Shown here: piece by piece, positions 1 through 8,644 of the stretch
How the letters are laid out: each line of letters opens with the position of its first letter
Numbering within the stretch: the first letter of the stretch is position 1
Source: Hyphomicrobium_B sp001006785
Lineage (GTDB): Bacteria > Pseudomonadota > Alphaproteobacteria > Rhizobiales > Hyphomicrobiaceae
Length of the DNA: 64,000 bases
Reading direction: 5' to 3'
Assembly (NCBI RefSeq): GCF_001006785.1
Contig: NZ_CDHO01000003.1
Location: 992,001-1,056,000, forward strand
Translations under genes and position numbers: made by a program
The notes under the pieces: generated by a model
Databases searched by the model: none
The model's input: the letters and a program-made list of their open reading frames with translations, nothing else
What the model was told of the DNA's origin: nothing

Positions 1-603
1 TTCGATTTTGCAGTCATTCGAATTGGAGATTGCAACGACATCCAATGAGTTCCGGAAAAAATGCATAGCCATTACGGCCATGTCTTTCCGCGTTTCATGT
101 GGATTTGCTCAGCTGAATAATTTGGCATTCGCGGTAATACCACACCAAACACCTATTGAAGCGAATTCAATATGTGTTCGATTTCGCACAAACGCCCCTC
201 GGACCCGCCGCAAATAGCATCGAACTACGACGCATTTTTCGCCGTCTCGGAACTACGGTCCCCTCGCCTCGGCTCCGCTCGAACTCGGCCACGCCATCCG
301 CAACACGGACTCTCCAACCACCGTTCGATCAAAAAAAATCGAAAGGAGTTTGCTGCAGAGCACCAAGAAAACTTCATAAGCCCTGCATTATAACGCAGGA
401 TCCATATAAGCGGCGACAATCGCGCAGTGCGATCAAACGCGCGACACAGCCAGAAAAACACGCGCCGTAGAAACAGCATCTCGTTGTCACAACCGCAGTG
501 CAGCATAATAAAGACCTGCGCGGCCCAACAATGTTGCTTTACTCGAATAAAACATTCGCTATACGAAACCGCGATTACTGAGCGATAGCCGCGGAGCAGC
601 TGC
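1..603. other. Leader region without a convincing gene
   Basis: The first 603 bases hold no open frame that looks like a protein. The short frames present have no recognisable domains, and their composition is unlike the neighbouring genes. The region is richer in A and T than the genes around it and presumably carries the promoter of the formate--tetrahydrofolate ligase gene starting at 604. A small dyad, CGAAT-N5-ATTCG, lies at 544-558, about 45 bases before that start. It could be a LysR-type site, but with five-base arms this is weak. Confidence 0.5.
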
Positions 604-2280
604 ATGTCCCAAGGATCCGACATCGAAATAGCGCGTCATGCGAAACTGAAGCCTATCACCGACGTCGCCGCAAAATTTGGAATTCCGGCAGACGCTCTCA
701 TTCCCTACGGCTGGACCAAAGCAAAGGTCACCGCGCAGTATCTTGAAAGCATCCAATCCTTCAGCAACGGCCACCTGATCCTCGTCACGGCGATCAGCCC
801 GACGCCAGCGGGCGAAGGCAAGACGACGACGACGGTCGGCCTCGGCGACGGCCTCAACCGCATCGGCAAGAAGGCGATCATGGCGCTGCGCGAGCCGTCG
901 CTCGGACCGTGCTTCGGCGTCAAGGGCGGCGCCGCCGGCGGCGGTTACGCCCAGGTCGTGCCGATGGAAGACATCAACCTGCATTTCACCGGCGACTTCC
1001 ACGCCATCACCAGCGCCCACAACCTGCTTTCCGCGCTGATCGACAACCACATCTACTGGGGCAACGCCCTCGGCATCGACCAGCGCCGCGTCGGCTGGAA
1101 GCGCGTCCTCGACATGAACGATCGCGCGCTGCGCTCGATCGTCAACTCGCTGGGCGGCGTCTCGAACGGCTTCCCGCGCGAGGACGGCTTCGACATCACG
1201 GTCGCCTCGGAAGTCATGGCGATCCTCTGCCTGTCGAAGGATCTGAAGGATCTCGAAACCCGCCTCGGCAACATCATCGTCGGCTACACGCGCGACAAGA
1301 AGCCGGTCCGCGCCCGCGATCTCAAGGCCGACGGCGCCATGACGGTACTCTTGAAAGACGCGCTGCAGCCGAACCTCGTGCAGACGCTCGAGAACAACCC
1401 CGTGTTCATTCACGGCGGTCCGTTCGCCAACATCGCGCATGGTTGCAACTCGGTGCTCGCGACGACGACGGCTCTGAAGCTCGCCGACTACGTCGTGACC
1501 GAAGCCGGCTTCGGCGCTGACTTGGGCGCGGAGAAGTTCTTCGACATCAAGTGCCGCAAGGCCGGCCTCGCGCCGTCGGCGGTCGTCATCGTCGCGACGG
1601 TGCGCGCGCTCAAGATGCATGGCGGCGTCGCCAAGGATGATCTCAAGGCCGAGAACGCCGCGGCGGTGGCCAAGGGCTGCGAGAACCTCAAGCGCCACAT
1701 CGAGAACGTCAACAAGTTCGGCGTTCCGGCTGTCGTGGCGGTGAACAAGTTCATCACCGACACCGACGCCGAGATCGCGGAAGTGCAGAAGGCCGCCGAA
1801 AGCATGGGCACGAAGGCGTTCCTGTGCACGCACTGGGCCGACGGCGGCAAGGGCACGGAAGACTTGGCGCACCACGTCGTCAAGGTCATCGACGAGGGCA
1901 AGGCGAACTTCAAGCCGCTCTACCCGTCGGAAATGAGCCTGCGCGACAAGGTGAAGACGATCGCGACGGAAATCTATCGTGCCGCCGACATCTCTTGCGA
2001 CGCAAGCGTCGAGACGCAGTTCAAGGACTTCGAAGCGGCGGGCTTCGGACACTTCCCGGTCTGCATGGCGAAGACGCAGTATTCGTTCTCGACCGATCCC
2101 AACAAGCGCGGCGCGCCGACCGGCCACATCGTGCCGATCCGTGAGCTGCGGCTCGCGGCCGGCGCCGAGTTCATCGTCGTCGTGACGGGCGAGATCATGA
2201 CCATGCCCGGCCTGCCGAAGGTTCCCTCCGCCGACAACATCCGCCTCGACGACAAGGGCCTCATCCAGGGCCTGTTCTAG
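604..2280 (+). CDS. ftfL: Formate--tetrahydrofolate ligase
   Basis: This 558-residue protein matches the full length of formate--tetrahydrofolate ligase (EC 6.3.4.3; also called fhs). The enzyme uses ATP to join formate to tetrahydrofolate, giving 10-formyl-tetrahydrofolate in the cytoplasm. The nucleotide-binding loop TPAGEGKTTTT lies near residues 67-77, and conserved blocks run to the C-terminus (TMPGLPKVPSA). In serine-cycle methylotrophs this enzyme carries formate carbon into methylene-tetrahydrofolate for assimilation. The sarcosine oxidase operon further along the window makes methylene-tetrahydrofolate and so feeds the same pool. The ATG at 604 has only a weak purine stretch (GGAG) upstream. 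The gene stands alone and is closed by a strong terminator at 2347-2388. Confidence 0.96.
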   Translation: MSQGSDIEIARHAKLKPITDVAAKFGIPADALIPYGWTKAKVTAQYLESIQSFSNGHLILVTAISPTPAGEGKTTTTVGLGDGLNRIGKKAIMALREPSLGPCFGVKGGAAGGGYAQVVPMEDINLHFTGDFHAITSAHNLLSALIDNHIYWGNALGIDQRRVGWKRVLDMNDRALRSIVNSLGGVSNGFPREDGFDITVASEVMAILCLSKDLKDLETRLGNIIVGYTRDKKPVRARDLKADGAMTVLLKDALQPNLVQTLENNPVFIHGGPFANIAHGCNSVLATTTALKLADYVVTEAGFGADLGAEKFFDIKCRKAGLAPSAVVIVATVRALKMHGGVAKDDLKAENAAAVAKGCENLKRHIENVNKFGVPAVVAVNKFITDTDAEIAEVQKAAESMGTKAFLCTHWADGGKGTEDLAHHVVKVIDEGKANFKPLYPSEMSLRDKVKTIATEIYRAADISCDASVETQFKDFEAAGFGHFPVCMAKTQYSFSTDPNKRGAPTGHIVPIRELRLAAGAEFIVVVTGEIMTMPGLPKVPSADNIRLDDKGLIQGLF

Positions 2281-2346
2281 GTCGCTTATCGGCGGCACTG
2301 TGCTGCCGCTGAATTGAGCAGCCTGCGTAGTTGCTCGGCAATCTGA

Positions 2347-2388
2347 TGCCGCGAAGACTGTCATCACGCAGTCTTCGCGGCATTTTTT
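2347..2388 (+). terminator. Intrinsic terminator after ftfL
   Basis: A perfect 14-bp inverted repeat, TGCCGCGAAGACTG (2347-2360) and CAGTCTTCGCGGCA (2369-2382), encloses an 8-base loop and is followed by six T residues (2383-2388). This is a textbook Rho-independent terminator. It separates ftfL from the Anbu cluster downstream, which must therefore start from its own promoter close to 2390-2445 or depend on read-through. Confidence 0.92.
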
Positions 2389-2445
2389 CAATCTGGCCCA
2401 GACTTTGCGATGCGCTCGAAAGGAGATCGCGGAGGAGGGCAACTC

Positions 2446-3861
2446 GTGCGCACAGCGTTCGACGAAATGAACGGCTTCGGCGGCGAAGTGCGCGCGCCCT
2501 ATCGCGCCTTCGTCGAATGGCTGGGTGTTCAGCACATGAACACGCTGAGCCAGAAAACCGCCGAGGCCGAAGTCCTGTTCCGCCGTTCGGGCATCACCTT
2601 CGCAGTCTACGGCGATGAGGCCGCTGCCGAACGCCTCATCCCGTTCGACATTTTTCCGCGCATTATCTCGGGCGAGGAATGGCGCAAGCTCGAGCTGGGA
2701 ATCGAGCAGCGCGTCCGGGCGCTGAACGCGTTTCTATACGATATCTATCATCGCCAGGACATTCTGCGAGCCGGCATCGTTCCCGAAGAACTCGTCATTC
2801 AGAACGCCGCCTTCCAGCCGGAAATGATTGGCGTCGATCCGCCGCGAAGCGTCTACAGCCATATCATCGGCATCGATCTCGTGCGCACGAATGAAGACGA
2901 ATTCCTCGTGCTGGAGGACAACACGCGGACGCCGTCGGGCGTCTCCTACATGATCGAGAACCGGGAGACGATGATGCATCTCTTCCCGGATCTGTTCAGC
3001 CGCAACCGCGTGCGCCCTGTCGAAAACTATCCCGATGCGCTGATGAAAACGCTCGAAAGCGTCGCGCCGAGCAACCTCGATGCGGAGCCGAACGTCGCGC
3101 TGCTGACGCCCGGCATTTTCAATAGCGCCTATTTCGAACATTCATTCCTCGCCGACCAGATGGGCATCGAGCTCGTCGAGAGCAGCGACCTCATCGTGAT
3201 CGACGGCCTGCTCCGCATGAAAACGACTGAAGGCCTGAAGCGCGTCGACGTCCTTTATCGTCGTATCGACGATACGTTTCTCGATCCATTGGTGTTCGAT
3301 CCCTCGTCGCTCCTTGGCGTTCCGGGGCTGTTCGACGTTTATCGTTCAGGCCGCGTGACGATCGTCAACGCGCCGGGCGCAGGCATCGCGGACGACAAGG
3401 CGATCTACAGCTATATTCCCGCGATCATCGAATTCTATACCGGCAAGCCTCCGATCCTCGGCAACGTCGAGACTTACAATTGCCGAGACGCGGAAAGCCT
3501 GAAGTACGTCTTGTCCCGCTTGCCTGAACTCGTCGTCAAGGAAGTTCATGGCTCCGGCGGATACGGAATGCTCGTCGGACCGCGTTCGACGGCGGAAGAG
3601 ATCGCCGCGTTCCGCGCAAAAATTCTGGCCAATCCCTCCAACTATATCGCGCAGCCGACGCTCGCGTTGTCGACAGGCCCGACACTTGCCGGCTCCGCCG
3701 TTTCGCCGCGCCATCTCGACTTGCGGCCGTTCGTGCTCGTCGGCGACCGCGTGCGCTTGATCCCGGGCGGCTTGACGCGCGTGGCTTTGAAGAAAGGCTC
3801 TCTCGTCGTCAACTCCAGTCAGGGAGGCGGCACGAAGGATACGTGGGTGCTTCAGGAATAA
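2446..3861 (+). CDS. Circularly permuted ATP-grasp protein of the Anbu cluster
   Basis: This 471-residue protein belongs to the DUF404/DUF407 circularly permuted ATP-grasp family, predicted to form amide or peptide-like bonds using ATP. Family signatures visible are the early RRSGITFAVYG block, VLEDNTRTPSGVSYMIENR in the middle, and the glycine-rich VKEVHGSGGYGMLVGP followed by DLRPFVL toward the C-terminus. I place the start at GTG 2446, because GGAGGAGG (2431-2438) sits seven bases upstream. The in-frame ATG at 2410 has no such site and lies only about 20 bases after the ftfL terminator. It is the first gene of a set with alpha-E, transglutaminase and Anbu protease genes. The substrate is unknown. 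Confidence 0.9.
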   Translation: MRTAFDEMNGFGGEVRAPYRAFVEWLGVQHMNTLSQKTAEAEVLFRRSGITFAVYGDEAAAERLIPFDIFPRIISGEEWRKLELGIEQRVRALNAFLYDIYHRQDILRAGIVPEELVIQNAAFQPEMIGVDPPRSVYSHIIGIDLVRTNEDEFLVLEDNTRTPSGVSYMIENRETMMHLFPDLFSRNRVRPVENYPDALMKTLESVAPSNLDAEPNVALLTPGIFNSAYFEHSFLADQMGIELVESSDLIVIDGLLRMKTTEGLKRVDVLYRRIDDTFLDPLVFDPSSLLGVPGLFDVYRSGRVTIVNAPGAGIADDKAIYSYIPAIIEFYTGKPPILGNVETYNCRDAESLKYVLSRLPELVVKEVHGSGGYGMLVGPRSTAEEIAAFRAKILANPSNYIAQPTLALSTGPTLAGSAVSPRHLDLRPFVLVGDRVRLIPGGLTRVALKKGSLVVNSSQGGGTKDTWVLQE

Positions 3862-3868
3862 CGCGCGC

Positions 3869-4816
3869 ATGCTTGGACGAACTGCAAACGATCTCTATTG
3901 GCTCTCCCGTTACATCGAGCGCGCCGAAAATATAGCGCGCCTGCTGGAGGTCGGTTACCGCATCGTGCTTCTGCCGCGCGAGGGCGAAGGCTTTCACGAG
4001 GAGTGGCGATCGACGCTCGAAAGCGCGGGCTGCATGCAGGGATACATGCTGCGCCATGGCGATCTCGTCTCGCGCAAAGTCATCGACTACATGCTGTTCG
4101 ATACGTCGAATCCGTCGAGCATCGCGGCGTGTCTCGCAAGCGCGCGCCGCAACGGACGCGCGCAGAGAACGTCGCTAACGCGTGAGATGTGGGAAAGTCT
4201 GAACAGTTCGTGGCTCGAATTCCAGGCCATAAAACCCGCGACGATCACGTCGAACTCGTTGCCGGAGCTGCTTGACTGGGTGCGTGCCCGTTCAGCGCTC
4301 TATCGCGGCGCGATGCTGAACACGATCCTGCGCAACGACACCTTTTACTTCGGCCAGATCGGCACCTTTATCGAGCGCGCCGATAGCTCCGCGCGCATTC
4401 TCGACGTCAAATACTATCACCTGCTTCCATCGAGCGAGATGGTCGGAAGCGGAACGGATAATTTCCAATGGTCGGTGCTGTTGCGCTCGGTATCGGCGCA
4501 TCGCAGCTATCGTTGGGTGTTCAAGGATCAATACCGCCCGCCGAAGATCGCCGACTTCATGATTCTCAATCGACAGATGCCGCGTTCGCTACGCGCCTGT
4601 TACGATGAGTTGACCGTCGCGCTCCGTGATCTCGCCGCGCTTTATGGCGCGCGCCACGAATGCCATGCGACCGTCGAGGCGACGCGCGACCTGCTGCTCG
4701 AAGCCGATATCGAAACCGTGTTCCAGTCCGGGCTGCATGAATTCGTTCAGGACTTCATCGGCCGTAACAGCAGGCTCGGCAACGAAATCTCTGCCGCTTA
4801 CCATTTCATCGATTGA
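3869..4816 (+). CDS. Alpha-E domain protein of the Anbu cluster
   Basis: This 315-residue protein is an alpha-E family member, an all-helical domain that almost always accompanies the permuted ATP-grasp gene. The N-terminal signature LYWLSRYIERAENIARLLE is clear, and a second copy of a similar pattern (FGQIGTFIERADSSARILD) appears near the middle. This suggests an internally duplicated helical fold. It starts seven bases after the ATP-grasp stop and ends ten bases before the transglutaminase gene, so the three are almost certainly co-transcribed. No catalytic residues are assigned to this family. A role as a structural partner or scaffold of the ATP-grasp protein is inference. Confidence 0.9.
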   Translation: MLGRTANDLYWLSRYIERAENIARLLEVGYRIVLLPREGEGFHEEWRSTLESAGCMQGYMLRHGDLVSRKVIDYMLFDTSNPSSIAACLASARRNGRAQRTSLTREMWESLNSSWLEFQAIKPATITSNSLPELLDWVRARSALYRGAMLNTILRNDTFYFGQIGTFIERADSSARILDVKYYHLLPSSEMVGSGTDNFQWSVLLRSVSAHRSYRWVFKDQYRPPKIADFMILNRQMPRSLRACYDELTVALRDLAALYGARHECHATVEATRDLLLEADIETVFQSGLHEFVQDFIGRNSRLGNEISAAYHFID

Positions 4817-4826
4817 GGCCTGCTCC

Positions 4827-5639
4827 ATGCGCATCTCGATTGGCCACGTTTCGCGTTACACGTACAGCGAAGCGACGAACTATTCGATCATGGCGCTCCG
4901 GCTGACGCCGCCGTCGTTTCTCGGTCAGCGCGTTGTCGACTGGCGGATTATTGCGCCGGGCATCGATTCCGCTCACGCGTTTCGAGACGGCTTCGGAAAC
5001 GTCGTGCATCTTGCGAGCTCCGTCGGCCGGCAATCCGAATCGCTCATCATCGCGAAAGGGGTCGTGGAGACTGAGGATTGCGCCGGCATCGTTCGCGGCC
5101 TCAAGGAAATCGCACCGTTGACGGTCTACCGCCGCCAGACCGCAAAGACGGCAGCCAACGATGACATTCGCAGCCTCGCAAGCGGAACGAAAGCAGCCGC
5201 CGGCGTGAGCGGCATGCATGAGCTGATGACCGCCGTTCGTAAAGCCATCGACTACAGGACGGGAGCAACGAACAGCCACACCACCGCGGCCGACGCCTTG
5301 CGCGATGGCGCGGGCGTCTGCCAGGACCACGCCCACGTCTTCATTTCCGCGGTGCGCTCGCTGGGCATCCCGGCGCGCTACGTCAGCGGATACCTGATGA
5401 GCGGCGGCGACGCGCCTGCAGAGGCCAATCATGCCTGGGCGGAAGTCTGGATCGAAGACCTCGGCTGGGTCGGCTTCGACCCGGCCAACGGCGTCTGCCC
5501 GACGGAGCTTTACGTTCGGCTCGCCGCCGGCCTCGACGCGACGTTCGCAGCACCGATCCGCGGCATGCGTCACGGCATCGCCGAGGAAAGGCTTGACGTG
5601 ATCGTTGAAGTTCAGCAGCAGATCAGTCAACAGCAATAG
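4827..5639 (+). CDS. Transglutaminase-like cysteine protein of the Anbu cluster
   Basis: This 270-residue protein has an N-terminal beta-rich domain typical of bacterial transglutaminase-like proteins (ISIGHVSRYTYSEATNYS, then LRLTPPS) and a papain-like transglutaminase core. The expected catalytic triad is visible: Cys165 in GAGVCQDHAHVF, His202 in ANHAWAEVWI and Asp218 in VGFDPANG. Such proteins may act as peptidases or as amide-forming enzymes. The open frame extends upstream to 4626, but that part overlaps the alpha-E gene in another frame. The ATG at 4827 begins with the family's normal N-terminus, so I start there. The Anbu protease gene follows after 20 bases. There is no signal peptide, so a cytoplasmic location is likely. 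Confidence 0.9.
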   Translation: MRISIGHVSRYTYSEATNYSIMALRLTPPSFLGQRVVDWRIIAPGIDSAHAFRDGFGNVVHLASSVGRQSESLIIAKGVVETEDCAGIVRGLKEIAPLTVYRRQTAKTAANDDIRSLASGTKAAAGVSGMHELMTAVRKAIDYRTGATNSHTTAADALRDGAGVCQDHAHVFISAVRSLGIPARYVSGYLMSGGDAPAEANHAWAEVWIEDLGWVGFDPANGVCPTELYVRLAAGLDATFAAPIRGMRHGIAEERLDVIVEVQQQISQQQ

Positions 5640-5659
5640 CTGCCGGCCGGAGACGACGA

Positions 5660-6391
5660 ATGACGTATGCCGTGGCGCTCAATCTCGAGCGGGGTTTGGT
5701 TTTTGCCTCTGACACACGAACGAATGCGGGGTTCGACAACATCGCGCAGTATCGCAAGATGCAGATCTGGCGAAAGCCCGGCAATCGCGTCTTCGTTCTG
5801 TTGAGCGCCGGTAACCTTGCCGTCACGCAAACGGTCGTCAACCTTTTGAACGAGCGGCTCGACGACGAAGAATCGAACGTGCCCAATCTCTACAACGCCG
5901 CCAACATGTACCGGGCGGCGCGCATCGTCGGTGACGCGATCCGCGAGGCCCGCCGCATCGACGGCGCCGCGCTGGAGGCGGCTCGTGTCGGCTTCAATAC
6001 GCATTTCATTTTCGGTGGCCAGATCGAGGGTGAAAAACCGCGCCTTTTCCAGGTCTATCCGGAAGGCAACTTCATCGAGTCGACCAGCGACACGCCGTTC
6101 TTCCAAATCGGCGAGCACAAGTACGGCAAACCGATCCTCGATCGCGTCGCCCGCGCCGACATGCGCCTCGGCGAAGCCGCGAAAATCGTTCTGCTCTCGT
6201 TCGACTCGACGCTTCGGTCCAATCTCTCCGTCGGCATGCCGATCGACCTCGTCGTCTATGAGCGCGACGCCCTCGACATCACACGCGAGATCCGCATCGG
6301 CCCGGACGACGCATACTTCCGTAAACTGTCGAATGCCTGGTCGGAGGCGCTGCGGCAGGCCGTGACGACCATCGACGAGTTCAAGGTCTAA
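5660..6391 (+). CDS. anbu: Anbu proteasome-like peptidase
   Basis: This 243-residue protein belongs to the Anbu (ancestral beta subunit; COG3484) family of proteasome-fold Ntn hydrolases, related to HslV and the 20S beta subunits. Thr2 would become the N-terminal nucleophile once the initiator Met is removed. Asp18 in FASDTRTNAG and Lys33 in QYRKMQIW sit where the proteasomal Asp17 and Lys33 are expected. There is no propeptide, as is usual for Anbu. No ATPase unfoldase of the HslU or ClpX kind is encoded beside it. Instead it ends an operon with ATP-grasp, alpha-E and transglutaminase genes. From memory, Anbu subunits form open, single-turn helical assemblies rather than closed rings. The substrate is unknown. 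Confidence 0.93.
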   Translation: MTYAVALNLERGLVFASDTRTNAGFDNIAQYRKMQIWRKPGNRVFVLLSAGNLAVTQTVVNLLNERLDDEESNVPNLYNAANMYRAARIVGDAIREARRIDGAALEAARVGFNTHFIFGGQIEGEKPRLFQVYPEGNFIESTSDTPFFQIGEHKYGKPILDRVARADMRLGEAAKIVLLSFDSTLRSNLSVGMPIDLVVYERDALDITREIRIGPDDAYFRKLSNAWSEALRQAVTTIDEFKV

Positions 6392-6637
6392 CCTTCCCGT
6401 CCTCACGAGGGCGCTCGCCCGCCCCTCCCCGAATGATTAACGTGAGGTTCCAACGGCTCCGATGCCTGCGGCTGATACGGCGTCGCGCGGTCAATTCGCC
6501 CTCTGTTTCGCACCCGCGCAAAACTCTAAACGCACTTGTCTATGCACATCGAATGCGCTTGTTCGCTCGCTTCTCCGACGTAAGTAGGATTAGATAAGCG
6601 AACGCTGCGCGGCAGTGGGTTTGCCGGAAGGAGTGCG

Positions 6638-7681
6638 ATGGGTCTCGCGACGCTCAAAGACTATCTGTCGGACTGGACGCTGGACGGTCGCACGCGCAGC
6701 CACGTCGCGGACACCGTGCTGGCCTTGGCCGAGACGAGCATTCGGATTTCCGAGCTGGTCGCGCGCGGATCACTTGGCGGCCGACTAGGTCAGATCGTTT
6801 CGAAGGCGGGCGAGTTCGACGAACAGAAAGAAATTGATCTCCTGACGAACGGCATGATCGCCGAGGCACTGAAGGCCGCGCCGGTCGCAGCGTTGGCCTC
6901 GGAGGAATCGGAGCACCCGATCACCTTGAATCCCGACGCGCCTCTGCTGGTTGCGACGGATCCGCTCGACGGCTCTTCGAACGTCGATGCCAACGTATCG
7001 TTCGGGACGATCTTTTCAATTCTGCCGCGTCATCCGGCATCCGTCGGCGAAGCGGCGTTCCTGCGGCCCGGATCGCATCAGCTCGCAGCGGGCTTCGTCG
7101 TTTACGGACCGCACACGGCGCTGGTCCTGACCGTCGGCCTCGGAACCCAGATCTTCACGCTCGACCGCAGCACCAACACGTTTCACATGACGTCGCGCAA
7201 TGTTTCGATGCCGGCAGAAACGACCGAATACGCGATCAACTCATCGAACGCCCGCCATTGGGACGATCCGATCCGCATCTACATCCACGATTGCGAGAAT
7301 GGCGCCAACGGACCATGCGGCCACGATTTCAATATGCGTTGGACGGGCTCGCCCGTTGCCGACATCTTACGCATCCTGACGCGCGGCGGCATTTATCTTT
7401 ATCCCGGAGACCGGCGCAAAGGCTTCCATCAGGGCCGCATTCGCCTGATCTACGAAGCCAATCCGTTCAGCTGGCTGATCGAGCAGGCGGGCGGCAAGGC
7501 GACGACCGGCCGCGATCGCGTGCTCGATGTTGTCCCGTCGTCGCTGCATCAACGGACACCGCTGATTTGCGGCTCGCGCTACGAGGTCGATCGTGTGGTG
7601 CGCATTTACAGCGGCCAGGAATTCAAAGGCGATCGCTCGCCGCTTTTCGGACGCCGCGGTTTGTTCCGGGCGCTACCATGA
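6638..7681 (+). CDS. fbp: Class I fructose-1,6-bisphosphatase
   Basis: This 347-residue enzyme hydrolyses fructose 1,6-bisphosphate to fructose 6-phosphate. Class I motifs include the metal-site residues in LASEESEHP and the DPLDGSSNVDANVSFGTIFSI block, then the C-terminal LIYEANPFSWLIEQAGG. The start is well supported by GGAAGGAG just upstream of ATG 6638. A 246-base gap precedes it and probably holds the operon promoter. A short inverted repeat GTTCGCT/AGCGAAC (6561-6567 and 6597-6603) lies there but is too widely spaced to be convincing. Phosphoribulokinase and ribulose-phosphate epimerase genes follow at 45 and 44 bases, so this is a sugar-phosphate operon serving gluconeogenesis and ribulose-phosphate formation. 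Confidence 0.96.
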   Translation: MGLATLKDYLSDWTLDGRTRSHVADTVLALAETSIRISELVARGSLGGRLGQIVSKAGEFDEQKEIDLLTNGMIAEALKAAPVAALASEESEHPITLNPDAPLLVATDPLDGSSNVDANVSFGTIFSILPRHPASVGEAAFLRPGSHQLAAGFVVYGPHTALVLTVGLGTQIFTLDRSTNTFHMTSRNVSMPAETTEYAINSSNARHWDDPIRIYIHDCENGANGPCGHDFNMRWTGSPVADILRILTRGGIYLYPGDRRKGFHQGRIRLIYEANPFSWLIEQAGGKATTGRDRVLDVVPSSLHQRTPLICGSRYEVDRVVRIYSGQEFKGDRSPLFGRRGLFRALP

Positions 7682-7725
7682 TCGCGTCCATCCCTTCCCC
7701 TGCAATGACGGTTTGAACTCCGCCG

Positions 7726-8601
7726 ATGTCAATCAAGCATCCCATCATCTCGGTCACCGGCTCGTCGGGCGCTGGCACATCGTCAGTGCGCCATACCTTC
7801 GAGTACATTTTCCGCCGCGAGCAGGTGAAAGCCGCGTTCATTCAGGGCGACGCCTTCCATCGCTACAATCGCGAGGATATGGACGCGGCAATGAAGGCGG
7901 CCGCTGAGCGCGGCAACCACCACTTCAGTCATTTCGGCGCCGAAGCCAATTTGCTGGAAGAGCTCGAGCAGCTGTTCCGCACCTATGGCGAAACCGGAAC
8001 CGGCAAAACGCGCGTCTATTCGCACAACGCCGAGGATGAACGGACGAGCGGCGCGGCCATCGGCACGTTTTCGCCTTGGACGCACCTGGAGCCCGACAGC
8101 GATCTGCTGCTCTACGAAGGTCTGCACGGCGCGATCGTGACCGACAAGGTCGACGTGGCACGTTATGCCGATCTGAAAATCGGCGTCGTGCCGGTGATCA
8201 ATCTCGAGTGGATTCAAAAGATCCAGCGCGATCGGTCCGAGCGCGGCTACACGACTGAGGACGTCACGCAGGCCATCCTGCGCCGTATGCCGGACTACGT
8301 GGAATACATTTGCTCGCAGTTCGCCCATACGGACATCAACTTTCAGCGCATCCCGACGGTCGATACGTCCAATCCCTTCATTGCCCGCTGGATTCCGACG
8401 CCTGATGAATCGATGGTGATCATTCGGTTCAAGGAGCCGCGCGGGATTGATTTCGCCTATCTCTTGTCGATGCTGCACGATAGCTTTATGTCCCGCGCCA
8501 ACTCGATCGTCATTCCGGGCAGCAAGCTCGATCTGGCGATGCAGCTCATTCTGACGCCACTCATTTTGCAGCTCGTCGAGCGCCGCCGTCGCGCGCTTTG
8601 A
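7726..8601 (+). CDS. prk: Phosphoribulokinase
   Basis: This 291-residue protein is a proteobacterial-type phosphoribulokinase, which phosphorylates ribulose 5-phosphate to ribulose 1,5-bisphosphate. The P-loop is GSSGAGTSS near residues 11-19. It is followed by FIQGDAFHRYNREDM and later NLEWIQKIQRDRSERGYTTEDV, both typical of the bacterial octameric form. No RuBisCO gene is in the window. In the serine-cycle methylotroph Methylobacterium extorquens, phosphoribulokinase is needed to make ribulose bisphosphate as a signal for the LysR regulator QscR, not for carbon fixation. The same may be true here. The enzyme sits between fbp and rpe, whose products supply its substrate. Confidence 0.95.
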   Translation: MSIKHPIISVTGSSGAGTSSVRHTFEYIFRREQVKAAFIQGDAFHRYNREDMDAAMKAAAERGNHHFSHFGAEANLLEELEQLFRTYGETGTGKTRVYSHNAEDERTSGAAIGTFSPWTHLEPDSDLLLYEGLHGAIVTDKVDVARYADLKIGVVPVINLEWIQKIQRDRSERGYTTEDVTQAILRRMPDYVEYICSQFAHTDINFQRIPTVDTSNPFIARWIPTPDESMVIIRFKEPRGIDFAYLLSMLHDSFMSRANSIVIPGSKLDLAMQLILTPLILQLVERRRRAL

Positions 8602-8644
8602 CGCAGCCGGCACGAAGACAAGAACGAAGATTGGAAGGTTATCC

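Noticed and set aside
559..2535. A 658-codon open frame on the minus strand opposite ftfL
   Set aside because: It lies entirely antisense to a highly conserved gene, has an Arg/Asp/Ala-rich composition typical of reverse-strand GC-rich DNA, and shows no family motif.
6561..6603. Inverted repeat GTTCGCT / AGCGAAC before fbp as a LysR (QscR/CbbR-like) site
   Set aside because: The arms are 29 bases apart, which does not match the usual short spacing of LysR sites. It could be chance.
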